Part shown: piece by piece, positions 1 through 5,323 of the stretch | How the letters are laid out: each line of letters begins with the position of its first letter | Position numbering within the stretch: the stretch's first letter is position 1 | Source: Planctomycetota bacterium | Lineage (GTDB): Bacteria > Planctomycetota > UBA11346 | DNA: 9,750 bases | Assembly (NCBI GenBank): GCA_947440715.1 | Contig: CANETI010000069.1 | Coordinates: 1 to 9,750 of the forward strand | Direction of reading: 5' to 3' | Notes under the pieces: model-generated | Seen by the model: the letters and a program-made list of their open reading frames with translations, nothing else | What the model was told of the DNA's origin: nothing | Database searches by the model: none | Made by a program: the position numbers and the translations under genes

Positions 1-702
1 GATTTGATCGCCGGCATGATGAACGAAACGGAAGAGAATTGGAAAGTGTGCATCGCGAAGACCATCGAATTAGCGCCTGATAGCGTGACCATCTATCAGA
101 TGGAAATTCCGTATAACACTACGATTTATAAAGAGATGAAAGCCGAAGGTAAAATTACCGCACCGGTGGCCGACTGGGAAACGAAACGTCGATGGGTGAC
201 GTACGGTTTTGCTGAATTAGAAAAAGCCGGTTACACAGTGAAGAGTGCTTATACGGCGGTTAAGGATCCGGTCAAAACGAGTTTTATTTACCGCGATAAA
301 TTATGGGCTGGTGCCGATTTGTTAGCCTTAGGTGTATCGTCGTTCGGTCACATGAACGGAACGCATTATCAAAATGAGCATGATTTCGCGCCGTACTTGG
401 CCGCGCTCACAGCGGATAAACAACCACTGTATCGCGCGTTGACGCCGAACGACGATGAACGTTTAATCCGCGAATTTATTTTACAGCTCAAATTAGGGAA
501 AGTGGACGCGTCCTATTTTACCAAAAAGTTTGGCGTGGATCCTTTAGTGCGTTTCAAACCACAGCTAGACGACCTTATTAAGGATGGTTACTTACGCATC
601 GACGGCACGATTTTAACCTTTACTCGTGATGCATTGTTACAAATTGATCGTTTACTCCATGCTTTCTTCTTACCGAAACACGCCAACGCGAGGTACGCAT
701 GA
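1..702 (+). CDS. HemN-like radical SAM protein, 3' part (5' end outside window)
   Basis: The frame is open from base 1 and 233 residues are visible. The segment matches the second half of coproporphyrinogen III oxidase-like (HemN/HemW) proteins. It opens with DLIAGM, like the DLIxGLP stretch after the radical SAM core. A later ALGVSSFGHMNG (about visible residues 108-120) matches the G-x-G/S-x-H segment before the C-terminal domain. DERLIREFILQLKLGKVD (from about residue 152) then matches the HemN C-terminal domain. The cysteine motif that binds the 4Fe-4S cluster would lie upstream and cannot be checked. True HemN makes protoporphyrinogen anaerobically, but many HemN-like proteins do other radical chemistry, including in natural-product clusters. 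The stop overlaps the next start (ATGA), so the two are probably co-translated. Family call is firm; reaction is unknown. Confidence 0.85.
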   Translation, partial: DLIAGMMNETEENWKVCIAKTIELAPDSVTIYQMEIPYNTTIYKEMKAEGKITAPVADWETKRRWVTYGFAELEKAGYTVKSAYTAVKDPVKTSFIYRDKLWAGADLLALGVSSFGHMNGTHYQNEHDFAPYLAALTADKQPLYRALTPNDDERLIREFILQLKLGKVDASYFTKKFGVDPLVRFKPQLDDLIKDGYLRIDGTILTFTRDALLQIDRLLHAFFLPKHANARYA

Positions 703-1250
703 CGTCCATAGATAGCGCACATTTTGTTCCGCTGACGGCATTTTACGATGAAGCAACGATGGAGATGCCCCAACCCTGGGTCATCGACGGCGATACTATG
801 CCAGAACCATATCGTTCATTATTAGTTAATAATGGCGATATGACCCCGACCTTAGAAAAATATCACAAGGCCAAGTTGCATCTGAAAGTACTAGGGCGCA
901 GCCAACTGGGACAGGCTTATCGCCGCCAAGTTTTATTGCTCGATCCGCAGGAACGCCCGGTAGAATTCGGGGCAATTCGTATTCACTTAGATGTTTTGTT
1001 GCCAGAAGCCCAGCGCCAAGTATTGGCGGGTTATCGTCCATTGGGTGGGGTATTGATTGAACATAGCGTCAAACATACCAGTAAACCCAGCGTGTATTTC
1101 GCCATTACCGGTGATGATTTAATTAATAACGCGCTTGGCGTTAAACATCCATGTACCTTGTATGGTCGTTGTAATACTTTGACGGGTGAAAATGGTCGAG
1201 TTATTGCCGAAGTGGTAGAAGTGCTGCCGCCGCATAACAGAATAAATTAA
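699..1250 (+). CDS. Chorismate-lyase-like protein (UbiC/DUF98 superfamily)
   Basis: The 183-residue product has the sequence pattern of the chorismate pyruvate-lyase superfamily. LLVNNGDMTPTLEKYH lies at residues 41-56, YRRQVLLL at 74-81, PVEFGAIRIHLDVL at 87-100, PLGGVLI at 114-120, and a C-terminal AEVVEVLPP at 170-178. By analogy with UbiC, whose catalytic pair is an arginine and a late glutamate, R75/R76 and E174 are the candidate active-site residues. Known members turn chorismate into 4-hydroxybenzoate plus pyruvate; that this one does so is inference. No signal peptide is seen, so it is probably cytosolic. GAGG at 690-693, 5 nt before the ATG, and the 4-nt overlap with the HemN-like gene support the start. 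The length fits the family. Confidence 0.72.
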   Translation: MTSIDSAHFVPLTAFYDEATMEMPQPWVIDGDTMPEPYRSLLVNNGDMTPTLEKYHKAKLHLKVLGRSQLGQAYRRQVLLLDPQERPVEFGAIRIHLDVLLPEAQRQVLAGYRPLGGVLIEHSVKHTSKPSVYFAITGDDLINNALGVKHPCTLYGRCNTLTGENGRVIAEVVEVLPPHNRIN

Positions 1251-1277
1251 AGTCACATTTTTTAAGAAAGGTTTTTT

Positions 1278-2540
1278 ATGAGCATACAGCCAGATGTCAT
1301 TGTTATCGGTGCAGGTCCAGCTGGGGCGACGGCGTCGTCTATCTTAGCCATGCAGGGTCGTAAAGTGTTGTGTTATGATAAAAGTAAATTTCCTCGTTAT
1401 CACATTGGTGAGTCGCTGATCCCTTATACGTGGTTCACGCTGAATCGCATTGGCATGTTGCCGAAGTTGAAAGACGCGCCATTTACCAAAAAATACTCGA
1501 TTTGTTTTGTGTCGCAGAGTGGCAAGCAATCCCAACCGTTTTTCTTTGATAGTCATTTCGATCATCCGGCAACGCAAACGTGGCAAGTGCTGCGTAGCGA
1601 ATTCGACGGCATGATGCGAGACAATGCGAAGGAAAAAGGCGCGGAAATACGCCACGATTATACCGTACAACGATTGCTGGTTGAAAATGACCGCGTGGTG
1701 GGTGTGGCAGGATTAGATGATAAAGGTCAACCATTTGAACAACGCGCGGCGATGGTGATTGATGCCAGTGGCCGTGATGCGATCGCGGTTAATCAATTTG
1801 GTTGGCGCATGAAAGATGCTCCGCTCGACCGTTTCGCCATTTGGAGTTATTGGAAAGGAGCCGTACGCGATCCAGGTCGTGCCGGTGGTGCGACGACGGT
1901 TGCCTACATTCCTGATAAGGGTTGGTTTTGGTATATTCCATTAGCGGGCGACATTATGAGTGTTGGGGTGGTGGCGAAAAAGGATTATTTGTTTCGCGAA
2001 ACGCAGGATCTCTCCGAGATTTATCACCGTGAAATAAAAGAAAATGTCTGGTTGCAAGAACACTTAGCGCCAGCAACGCAGTGCGATGAAGTGCGCATCA
2101 CCAACGAATATAGTTATCGCTCTAAACATTGCGCGATGGACGGATTAGTAGTCGCTGGTGACGCGTTTAATTTCCTCGACCCAGTATTTTCGAGTGGGAT
2201 GTTCTTCGCCTTATGGAGTGGTGAATTAGCCGCAGATGCGGTTCACGAAGCCTTGGGTAAAAAAGACACCAGTGCAGCAGCGTTTACCGCTTATGGTAAA
2301 CGGTATTGCAAAGGCATCGAAGCCATGCGTCGTTTGGTTTACGCCTTCTACGATCCCGAAGTGAACTTCGGACATTTCATTCGACAACATCCAGACCTGT
2401 CGGCAGACCTAACCGACTGCATCATTGGCCACGTGGAAAAAGATCTGACAAAGATGTTCGCGGCGTTCAAAGAATTCGCTACGATACCGGATGAATTGGA
2501 ATATGGCGGACCTTTAATCGCAATGAAATCGCCGAAATAG
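1278..2540 (+). CDS. Flavin-dependent halogenase-like FAD oxidoreductase
   Basis: The 420-residue product begins with a Rossmann FAD-binding segment (DVIVIGAGPAG, residues 6-16), followed by FPRYHIGESLIP (38-49), typical of tryptophan-halogenase and PltA-like enzymes. The halogenase signature WxWxIP is intact as WFWYIP (216-221). A second halogenase motif, FxxPxxSxG, is intact as FLDPVFSSG (299-307), just after the FAD-contacting GD at 294-295. K71 or K72 sits about where PrnA has its catalytic lysine (K79), but this needs an alignment. Halogenases of this type use FADH2, O2 and halide to make HOCl or HOBr, which then reacts with an electron-rich ring. Non-halogenating relatives such as geranylgeranyl-reductase-type enzymes remain possible. 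AAGAAAGG at 1264-1271 supports the start. The 27-nt gap to the chorismate-lyase-like gene suggests one operon. Confidence 0.8.
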   Translation: MSIQPDVIVIGAGPAGATASSILAMQGRKVLCYDKSKFPRYHIGESLIPYTWFTLNRIGMLPKLKDAPFTKKYSICFVSQSGKQSQPFFFDSHFDHPATQTWQVLRSEFDGMMRDNAKEKGAEIRHDYTVQRLLVENDRVVGVAGLDDKGQPFEQRAAMVIDASGRDAIAVNQFGWRMKDAPLDRFAIWSYWKGAVRDPGRAGGATTVAYIPDKGWFWYIPLAGDIMSVGVVAKKDYLFRETQDLSEIYHREIKENVWLQEHLAPATQCDEVRITNEYSYRSKHCAMDGLVVAGDAFNFLDPVFSSGMFFALWSGELAADAVHEALGKKDTSAAAFTAYGKRYCKGIEAMRRLVYAFYDPEVNFGHFIRQHPDLSADLTDCIIGHVEKDLTKMFAAFKEFATIPDELEYGGPLIAMKSPK

Positions 2541-2553
2541 TTATTAATTATGT

Positions 2554-2583
2554 TTTACATTGATTACGGCCAAGTTGTTTTAT
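2554..2583 (+). promoter_or_regulatory. Possible sigma70-type promoter
   Basis: TTTACA at 2554-2559 (five of six matches to TTGACA) is followed after 18 nt by TTTTAT at 2578-2583 (four of six matches to TATAAT). It lies just past the halogenase-like stop, at the start of the longest gap in the cluster, and would start transcription at about the first base of the repeat array. The -10 box is weak and the region is AT-rich, so chance is quite possible. Confidence 0.22.
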
Positions 2584-2586
2584 TGC

Positions 2587-2620
2587 GAAGTCCGGAAGTC
2601 CGGAAGTCCGGAAGTCCGGA
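2587..2620 (+). repeat. 8-bp tandem repeat array, left arm (AAGTCCGG x4)
   Basis: Four perfect head-to-tail copies of AAGTCCGG occupy 2588-2619, flanked by G at 2587 and A at 2620, giving 34 nt of exact period-8 sequence. The next 8 bases (2620-2627, ATGTCTGG) match the unit at six of eight positions and may be a decayed fifth copy. The reverse complement of this unit is the GGACTTCC unit found at 2701-2736 and 7314-7349. Confidence 0.97.
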
Positions 2621-2653
2621 TGTCTGGTGGACAAAATGCATGTCGTGTGGACA
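2621..2653. promoter_or_regulatory. Two operator-like dyads TGTC-N5-GACA, 20 nt apart
   Basis: TGTCTGGTGGACA (2621-2633) and TGTCGTGTGGACA (2641-2653) match at 11 of 13 positions. Each has perfect inverted arms TGTC/GACA around five bases. Their start-to-start distance is 20 nt, close to two helical turns, so bound dimers would lie on nearly the same DNA face. This is the usual geometry of a paired operator, but no regulator gene is seen in the window. The first dyad overlaps a possible decayed repeat unit, so chance or repeat decay could also explain it. Confidence 0.35.
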
Positions 2654-2676
2654 CGATAATCGGCAAAACCGTTATC
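2641..2676 (+). other. Two overlapping small hairpins inside the inverted-repeat spacer
   Basis: The first hairpin pairs 2641-2648 with 2651-2658 (core TCGTGT/ACACGA, one G-T pair; the innermost pairs must open to form a loop). The second pairs GATAA (2655-2659) with TTATC (2672-2676) and CGG (2661-2663) with CCG (2669-2671), with T2660 bulged and CAAAA as the loop. They share bases 2655-2658, so both cannot form in full at once. The pairing is visible in the sequence; any function is unknown. Confidence 0.35.
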
Positions 2677-2700
2677 AAACAAAAAGACCTCCATCCCAAA

Positions 2701-2736
2701 GGACTTCCGGACTTCCGGACTTCCGGACTTCCGGAC
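2701..2736 (+). repeat. 8-bp tandem repeat array, right arm (GGACTTCC x4.5)
   Basis: Four perfect copies of GGACTTCC (2701-2732) are followed by GGAC (2733-2736), giving 36 nt of exact period-8 sequence. It is opposite in orientation to the array at 2587-2620 and the same as the one at 7314-7349. It ends 22 nt before the glycosyltransferase ATG. Confidence 0.97.
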
Positions 2737-2748
2737 CGTGGCAATGCG

Positions 2749-2756
2749 AAAGGTGG
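2749..2756 (+). promoter_or_regulatory. Ribosome binding site that decides the glycosyltransferase start
   Basis: AAAGGTGG precedes ATG 2759 with a normal spacing. In-frame GTG 2738, ATG 2744 and GTG 2753 lie upstream, but 2738 abuts the repeat array and none has a comparable site. The protein from 2759 also begins MKIIHLTAG, the usual start of this family. Confidence 0.7.
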
Positions 2757-2758
2757 CA

Positions 2759-4057
2759 ATGAAAATAATCCACCTAACCGCCGGAACCGGTTCGTATTAC
2801 TGCGGCTCGTGCATGCGTGACCAAATGTTGGTTCATGGTTTGCGACGTTTGGGTCATGAGGTGTTATTAGTCCCGATGTATTTACCACCCGTCTTGGAAG
2901 AGGGACAAGGCGATGATGACGCCTGTCCGATATTCTTTGGCGGCATTAATGTGTTTTTACAGCAGCAATCCTGGTTGTTTCGCTATACGCCAGCGTGGTT
3001 TGATCGACTGCTAGATAGCCCTCGTTTATTGCGCTGGTCGGCGACCAAAGCTGAAATGACTTCGCCGCGTATGGTTGGTGAATTAATGTTGTCGATGCTC
3101 GCGGGTGAAAAAGGCCGGCAGGTGAAAGAATTACGCAAACTCACCGCGTGGATTAAAGAGCGCGGACCGTGGGATGTGGTGTCGATTTCCAACGCCATGT
3201 TATTGGGCGTCGCACCGATGCTGAAACAAACTCTGGGTGCGCGTATCGTGTGCACGTTGCAAGGTGAAGATTCATTTCTTGATAGTTTACCTGAACCGTA
3301 TCGCACCAAAGCCTGGGACCAGGTGGCAACGTTGGTGAAGGCTTGTGACGCCGTGACCTCGGTCAGTGATTATTATGGTCATTTAATGGCTAAACGTTTG
3401 CAGATGGCGCCAGAGCGTGTGGTGACTGTCCATAACGGCATTGATTTTACTGGTTATGCCGCATCCGCATCCGCGCCAGCTGTGGTGACGTTGGGGTACC
3501 TTGCCCGTCAGTCAGCGCTTAAAGGATTAGGCGTGTTAGTGGAAGCCTTTTTACACTTAGCCAAGCGACCACATTTACAGCAACTGCGTTTGTCGGTCGC
3601 CGGAAGTCGCACGGAATCCGATGCGATTTATGTCAGCGAGTTACAGGAACGAATTGCCGCCGCCGGTTTCGCCGAACGCACCACATTTCAAGGCACGTTG
3701 AGTAGAGAAGATAAACAGACGTTCCTGCGTTCACTCAGCGTGCTGTCGGTGCCCGCCACCTATGGCGAAGCGTTTGGTTTGTACGTGTTAGAGGCGATGG
3801 CCAGTGGCGTGCCGGTGGTGCAGCCGCCCAGCGGCGCATTTCCGGAATTAATATCCGCGACCCAAGGCGGTCTGTTGGCGGCTGGCGATGATGCGCTTTC
3901 CCTGGCGAACGCGCTCGACACGCTGCTGTCCGATCCGAAACGCGCGCGCGCGATGGGAATGATTGGTAATGCGGCGGTGCGTGAGCACTTCAGCGCCGAT
4001 GCCATGGCCACCAAGTATGCGCGCTTGTGCGACCGTGGATCAGGAGCCGCCGCATGA
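2759..4057 (+). CDS. Glycosyltransferase, GT4 family (GT-B fold)
   Basis: From ATG 2759 the product is 432 residues. The N-terminal domain starts MKIIHLTAGTGSYYCGSC; the CGSC (15-18) followed by MRDQML and GHEVLLVPMYLP (32-43) is a pattern I associate with a planctomycete-type GT4 subgroup. SVSDYYGHLM (201-210) and VHNGIDF (224-230) mark the link to the C-terminal donor-binding domain. That domain carries the GT4 E-x7-E motif as EAFGLYVLE (337-345), in which the two glutamates bind the sugar nucleotide. Such enzymes move a sugar from a nucleotide donor to an acceptor with retention of configuration; donor and acceptor cannot be read here. No transmembrane segment is evident, so it is probably cytosolic or loosely membrane-bound. 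Its stop overlaps the thioesterase start (ATGA). The gap before it is the longest in the cluster, so it may have its own promoter. Confidence 0.88.
   Translation: MKIIHLTAGTGSYYCGSCMRDQMLVHGLRRLGHEVLLVPMYLPPVLEEGQGDDDACPIFFGGINVFLQQQSWLFRYTPAWFDRLLDSPRLLRWSATKAEMTSPRMVGELMLSMLAGEKGRQVKELRKLTAWIKERGPWDVVSISNAMLLGVAPMLKQTLGARIVCTLQGEDSFLDSLPEPYRTKAWDQVATLVKACDAVTSVSDYYGHLMAKRLQMAPERVVTVHNGIDFTGYAASASAPAVVTLGYLARQSALKGLGVLVEAFLHLAKRPHLQQLRLSVAGSRTESDAIYVSELQERIAAAGFAERTTFQGTLSREDKQTFLRSLSVLSVPATYGEAFGLYVLEAMASGVPVVQPPSGAFPELISATQGGLLAAGDDALSLANALDTLLSDPKRARAMGMIGNAAVREHFSADAMATKYARLCDRGSGAAA
4042..4046 (+). promoter_or_regulatory. Ribosome binding site that decides the thioesterase start
   Basis: AGGAG lies 7 nt before ATG 4054, inside the 3' end of the glycosyltransferase gene. 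An in-frame GTG at 4027 would add nine residues with no family counterpart and no site of its own, so 4054 is preferred. Confidence 0.7.
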
Positions 4058-4515
4058 CGCATGAATTTAACCTTCGCCGCCGTGTTGAATTTCACGAAAC
4101 CGATATGGCCGGGATTGTTCATTTTTCAAATTTCTTTCGCTACATGGAAATCTGTGAACACGCTTTTGTGCGTTCACTCGGTTACCTCGTGCATCCTGGC
4201 GAGAACGATCGCGGCGAAGTAATCGGTTGGCCGCGCGTCCATGCCGAGTGCGATTATCGCCGTTCATTACGCTACGACGAAGAATTCGATATTCATTTGT
4301 TAGTGCGCGAGAAAAAAGAAAAAGCCCTGCACTTTGATTTCCGTTTCTGGAAAGTCGGCGAACAAGCGGACAAACCCTTAGCGCGCGGCAAAGTCGTCGT
4401 GGTCAGCGTCGCGCGCATTGATGGCGAAGTAAAATCAGTACCACTGCCAACGTTTACGAACGCTATTACCATTGCCCCGGCGGCGGAATTAGCGCGGTTC
4501 GAGGGGAAATTATGA
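4054..4515 (+). CDS. Acyl-CoA thioesterase, hotdog fold (4-hydroxybenzoyl-CoA thioesterase/YbgC-like)
   Basis: The 153-residue product has the classic start of the 4HBT family. RRRVEFHETDMAGIVHFSNF (8-27) contains the D-x-x-G-x-V/I-x-(H/Y) active-site segment, with D17 the candidate catalytic aspartate, followed by the hotdog helix FRYMEICEHAFVRSLG (28-43). Length fits a single hotdog domain. Known members hydrolyse 4-hydroxybenzoyl-CoA or fatty acyl-CoA/ACP thioesters in the cytosol. With a chorismate-lyase-like gene and a PaaK-like ligase nearby, an aromatic or polyketide thioester is an attractive but unproven substrate. It starts in a 4-nt overlap with the glycosyltransferase, and its own stop overlaps a possible small ORF. 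Confidence 0.85.
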   Translation: MTHEFNLRRRVEFHETDMAGIVHFSNFFRYMEICEHAFVRSLGYLVHPGENDRGEVIGWPRVHAECDYRRSLRYDEEFDIHLLVREKKEKALHFDFRFWKVGEQADKPLARGKVVVVSVARIDGEVKSVPLPTFTNAITIAPAAELARFEGKL

Positions 4516-4679
4516 GCTTTTTATACGAGCGGTGCGGAGTTTCCACAAACAACGCTTATTCGAATTGGCCCCAGCCTTTCTGTAGCCGCACAAGTAATCG
4601 TCCGTTTCAACCTCGTCCAGGATCGCGCAAGACCTCGGACGTCGGACCTCGGACTGTTCCAAAACAACCAACCAAATAA
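4512..4679 (+). CDS. Small ORF of 55 codons, translationally coupled to the thioesterase
   Basis: ATG 4512 overlaps the thioesterase stop as ATGA. GAGGGG (4501-4506) sits 5 nt upstream, the same start pattern used by the confirmed genes in this cluster. The frame stays open for 55 codons to TAA 4677-4679, ending 15 nt before the next gene. The peptide begins MSFLYERCGV and ends proline- and arginine-rich; part of its C-terminus is encoded by the 7-bp repeat at 4631-4655. I recognise no family. It may be a real small protein, a decayed gene start, or simply the open stretch that keeps ribosomes moving to 4695. The translation signals are good; the coding content is not persuasive. Confidence 0.35.
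   Translation: MSFLYERCGVSTNNAYSNWPQPFCSRTSNRPFQPRPGSRKTSDVGPRTVPKQPTK
4631..4655 (+). repeat. 7-bp tandem repeat array (GACCTCG/GACGTCG)
   Basis: GACCTCG (4631-4637), GACGTCG (4638-4644) and GACCTCG (4645-4651) are followed by GACT (4652-4655), giving period 7 with one substitution. The array opens with CAAGAC (4628-4633) and closes with GGACT (4651-4655). The 8-bp array at 7314-7349 has the same opening (CAAGAC at 7311-7316) and closing (GGACT at 7345-7349). The rest of the 4516-4694 gap shows nothing else clear. Confidence 0.85.
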
Positions 4680-4694
4680 TCATCCGGAAATACC

Positions 4695-5249
4695 ATGCCC
4701 GAATCCTCCTCCTTGCCACTCTGGCTTATCTTCACTCTCACCACCGTCGTTAGCTGGGGCCTCTATGGCATTCTGTTACACACTGGCCAACTGGCGATGG
4801 GCGATCCGGTGCATGGTCGCACCAAAGCCTTTTTGATCGTTGGTGTCGCCTATTTCTTAACCGCCGTATTAATGCCCGTTATTTTATTATGGTATGGTGG
4901 TGCTGATTGGTCGTTCCCGAGCAAGGGCCTGTGGTGGTCGTTAGCCGCTGGTATTTTAGGCGCAATCGGCGCATTGTGCGTGCTGTTGGCTTTCGGTGCA
5001 AAAGGCCATCCGGTTACGGTGATGGCCATCGTTTTTGCTGGTGCACCGATCATCAACGCGTTTGTCGCGATTGGCATGCACCCACCAGCTGGTGGGTGGG
5101 CATCGCTGCGTTGGGAATTTATTCTTGGCATTATTATGGCTGCCGGCGGCGGCACGTTGGTGACACTCTATAAACCACCAGCAGCACCAGTCGCGAAAGT
5201 GGCTCCGGCCGTTGCTCCAGCGTCACTAACGCCACCAGCAAGTCCCTAA
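4695..5249 (+). CDS. Small integral membrane protein, EamA/DMT-transporter-like
   Basis: The 184-residue product has about five hydrophobic helices, near residues 8-30, 44-67, 78-100, 104-127 and 139-158, then a Pro/Ala-rich tail (161-184). The helix pattern and the LAAGILGAIGALCVLLAF and VFAGAPIINAFVAIG stretches resemble one half of a ten-helix EamA (drug/metabolite transporter) protein. At this size it would need to form a dimer, as other small DMT members do. The substrate is unknown; a role in moving a product or lipid precursor is inference. The start has only a weak site (GGAA, 4686-4689), but the hydrophobic N-terminus right after MPESSSLP supports it. The 15-nt gap to the small ORF upstream and the shared strand suggest the same operon. 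Confidence 0.7.
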   Translation: MPESSSLPLWLIFTLTTVVSWGLYGILLHTGQLAMGDPVHGRTKAFLIVGVAYFLTAVLMPVILLWYGGADWSFPSKGLWWSLAAGILGAIGALCVLLAFGAKGHPVTVMAIVFAGAPIINAFVAIGMHPPAGGWASLRWEFILGIIMAAGGGTLVTLYKPPAAPVAKVAPAVAPASLTPPASP

Positions 5250-5293
5250 TACTTGTGCTCATCCGTGATGAATAAGGTGGAAAAATAAAAGCT

Positions 5294-5320
5294 ATGCCTG
5301 TTTTTAAAGTCGGTATTTAA
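5294..5320 (+). other. Possible 8-codon leader ORF before the PaaK-like gene
   Basis: ATG 5294 opens a frame of eight codons (MPVFKVGI) ending at TAA 5318-5320, 3 nt before ATG 5324. AAGGTGG at 5274-5280 is the only good ribosome-binding sequence in the gap, but it is 13 nt from ATG 5294 and far from 5324, which has no clear site of its own. Translation of the leader followed by restart at 5324 would explain this. Chance is likely for so short an ORF. Confidence 0.2.
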
Positions 5321-5323
5321 CGC

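Larger units (their letters stand above)
2587..2731. repeat. Long inverted repeat: two arrays facing each other across 83 nt
   Basis: The left array (2587-2617) is the exact reverse complement of the right array (2701-2731), giving a perfect 31-bp stem around an 83-nt spacer (2618-2700). Because both arms have period 8, they can also pair in registers shifted by 8, 16 or 24 nt. In RNA this would make a very stable hairpin just upstream of the glycosyltransferase. No run of T follows the right arm, so it does not look like a Rho-independent terminator. The spacer holds the dyads and small hairpins listed separately and no convincing gene. Confidence 0.9.

Noticed and set aside
2587..2736. CRISPR array or insertion sequence
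   Set aside because: The repeats are 8 bp with no spacers between units. No Cas or transposase gene and no target-site duplication can be seen.
2587..2745. Rho-independent terminator formed by the long hairpin
   Set aside because: No T-run follows the right arm, and the downstream gene starts 22 nt after the arm on the same strand.
2550..2888. Overlapping open frames on both strands through the inverted arrays, reading peptides such as TSGLPDFR
   Set aside because: Period-8 repeats without stop triplets are open in several frames. None of these frames has a ribosome binding site or a recognisable family, and they overlap the glycosyltransferase start.
3600..3609. CGGAAGTC inside the glycosyltransferase gene as a stray repeat unit
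   Set aside because: It is a single unrepeated match within well-conserved coding sequence, as expected by chance.
3760..4122. Minus-strand open frame of 120 codons across the glycosyltransferase-thioesterase junction
   Set aside because: It lies opposite two well-supported genes, and its peptide has no recognisable motif.
5259..5271. Hairpin TCATC-CGT-GATGA as a terminator after the EamA-like gene
   Set aside because: The stem has only five pairs, half of them A-T, with no T tract after it. The next gene continues on the same strand.
5268..5288. Six-codon frame MNKVEK in the gap before the PaaK-like gene
   Set aside because: It has no ribosome binding site and overlaps the AAGGTGG that more plausibly serves a downstream start.
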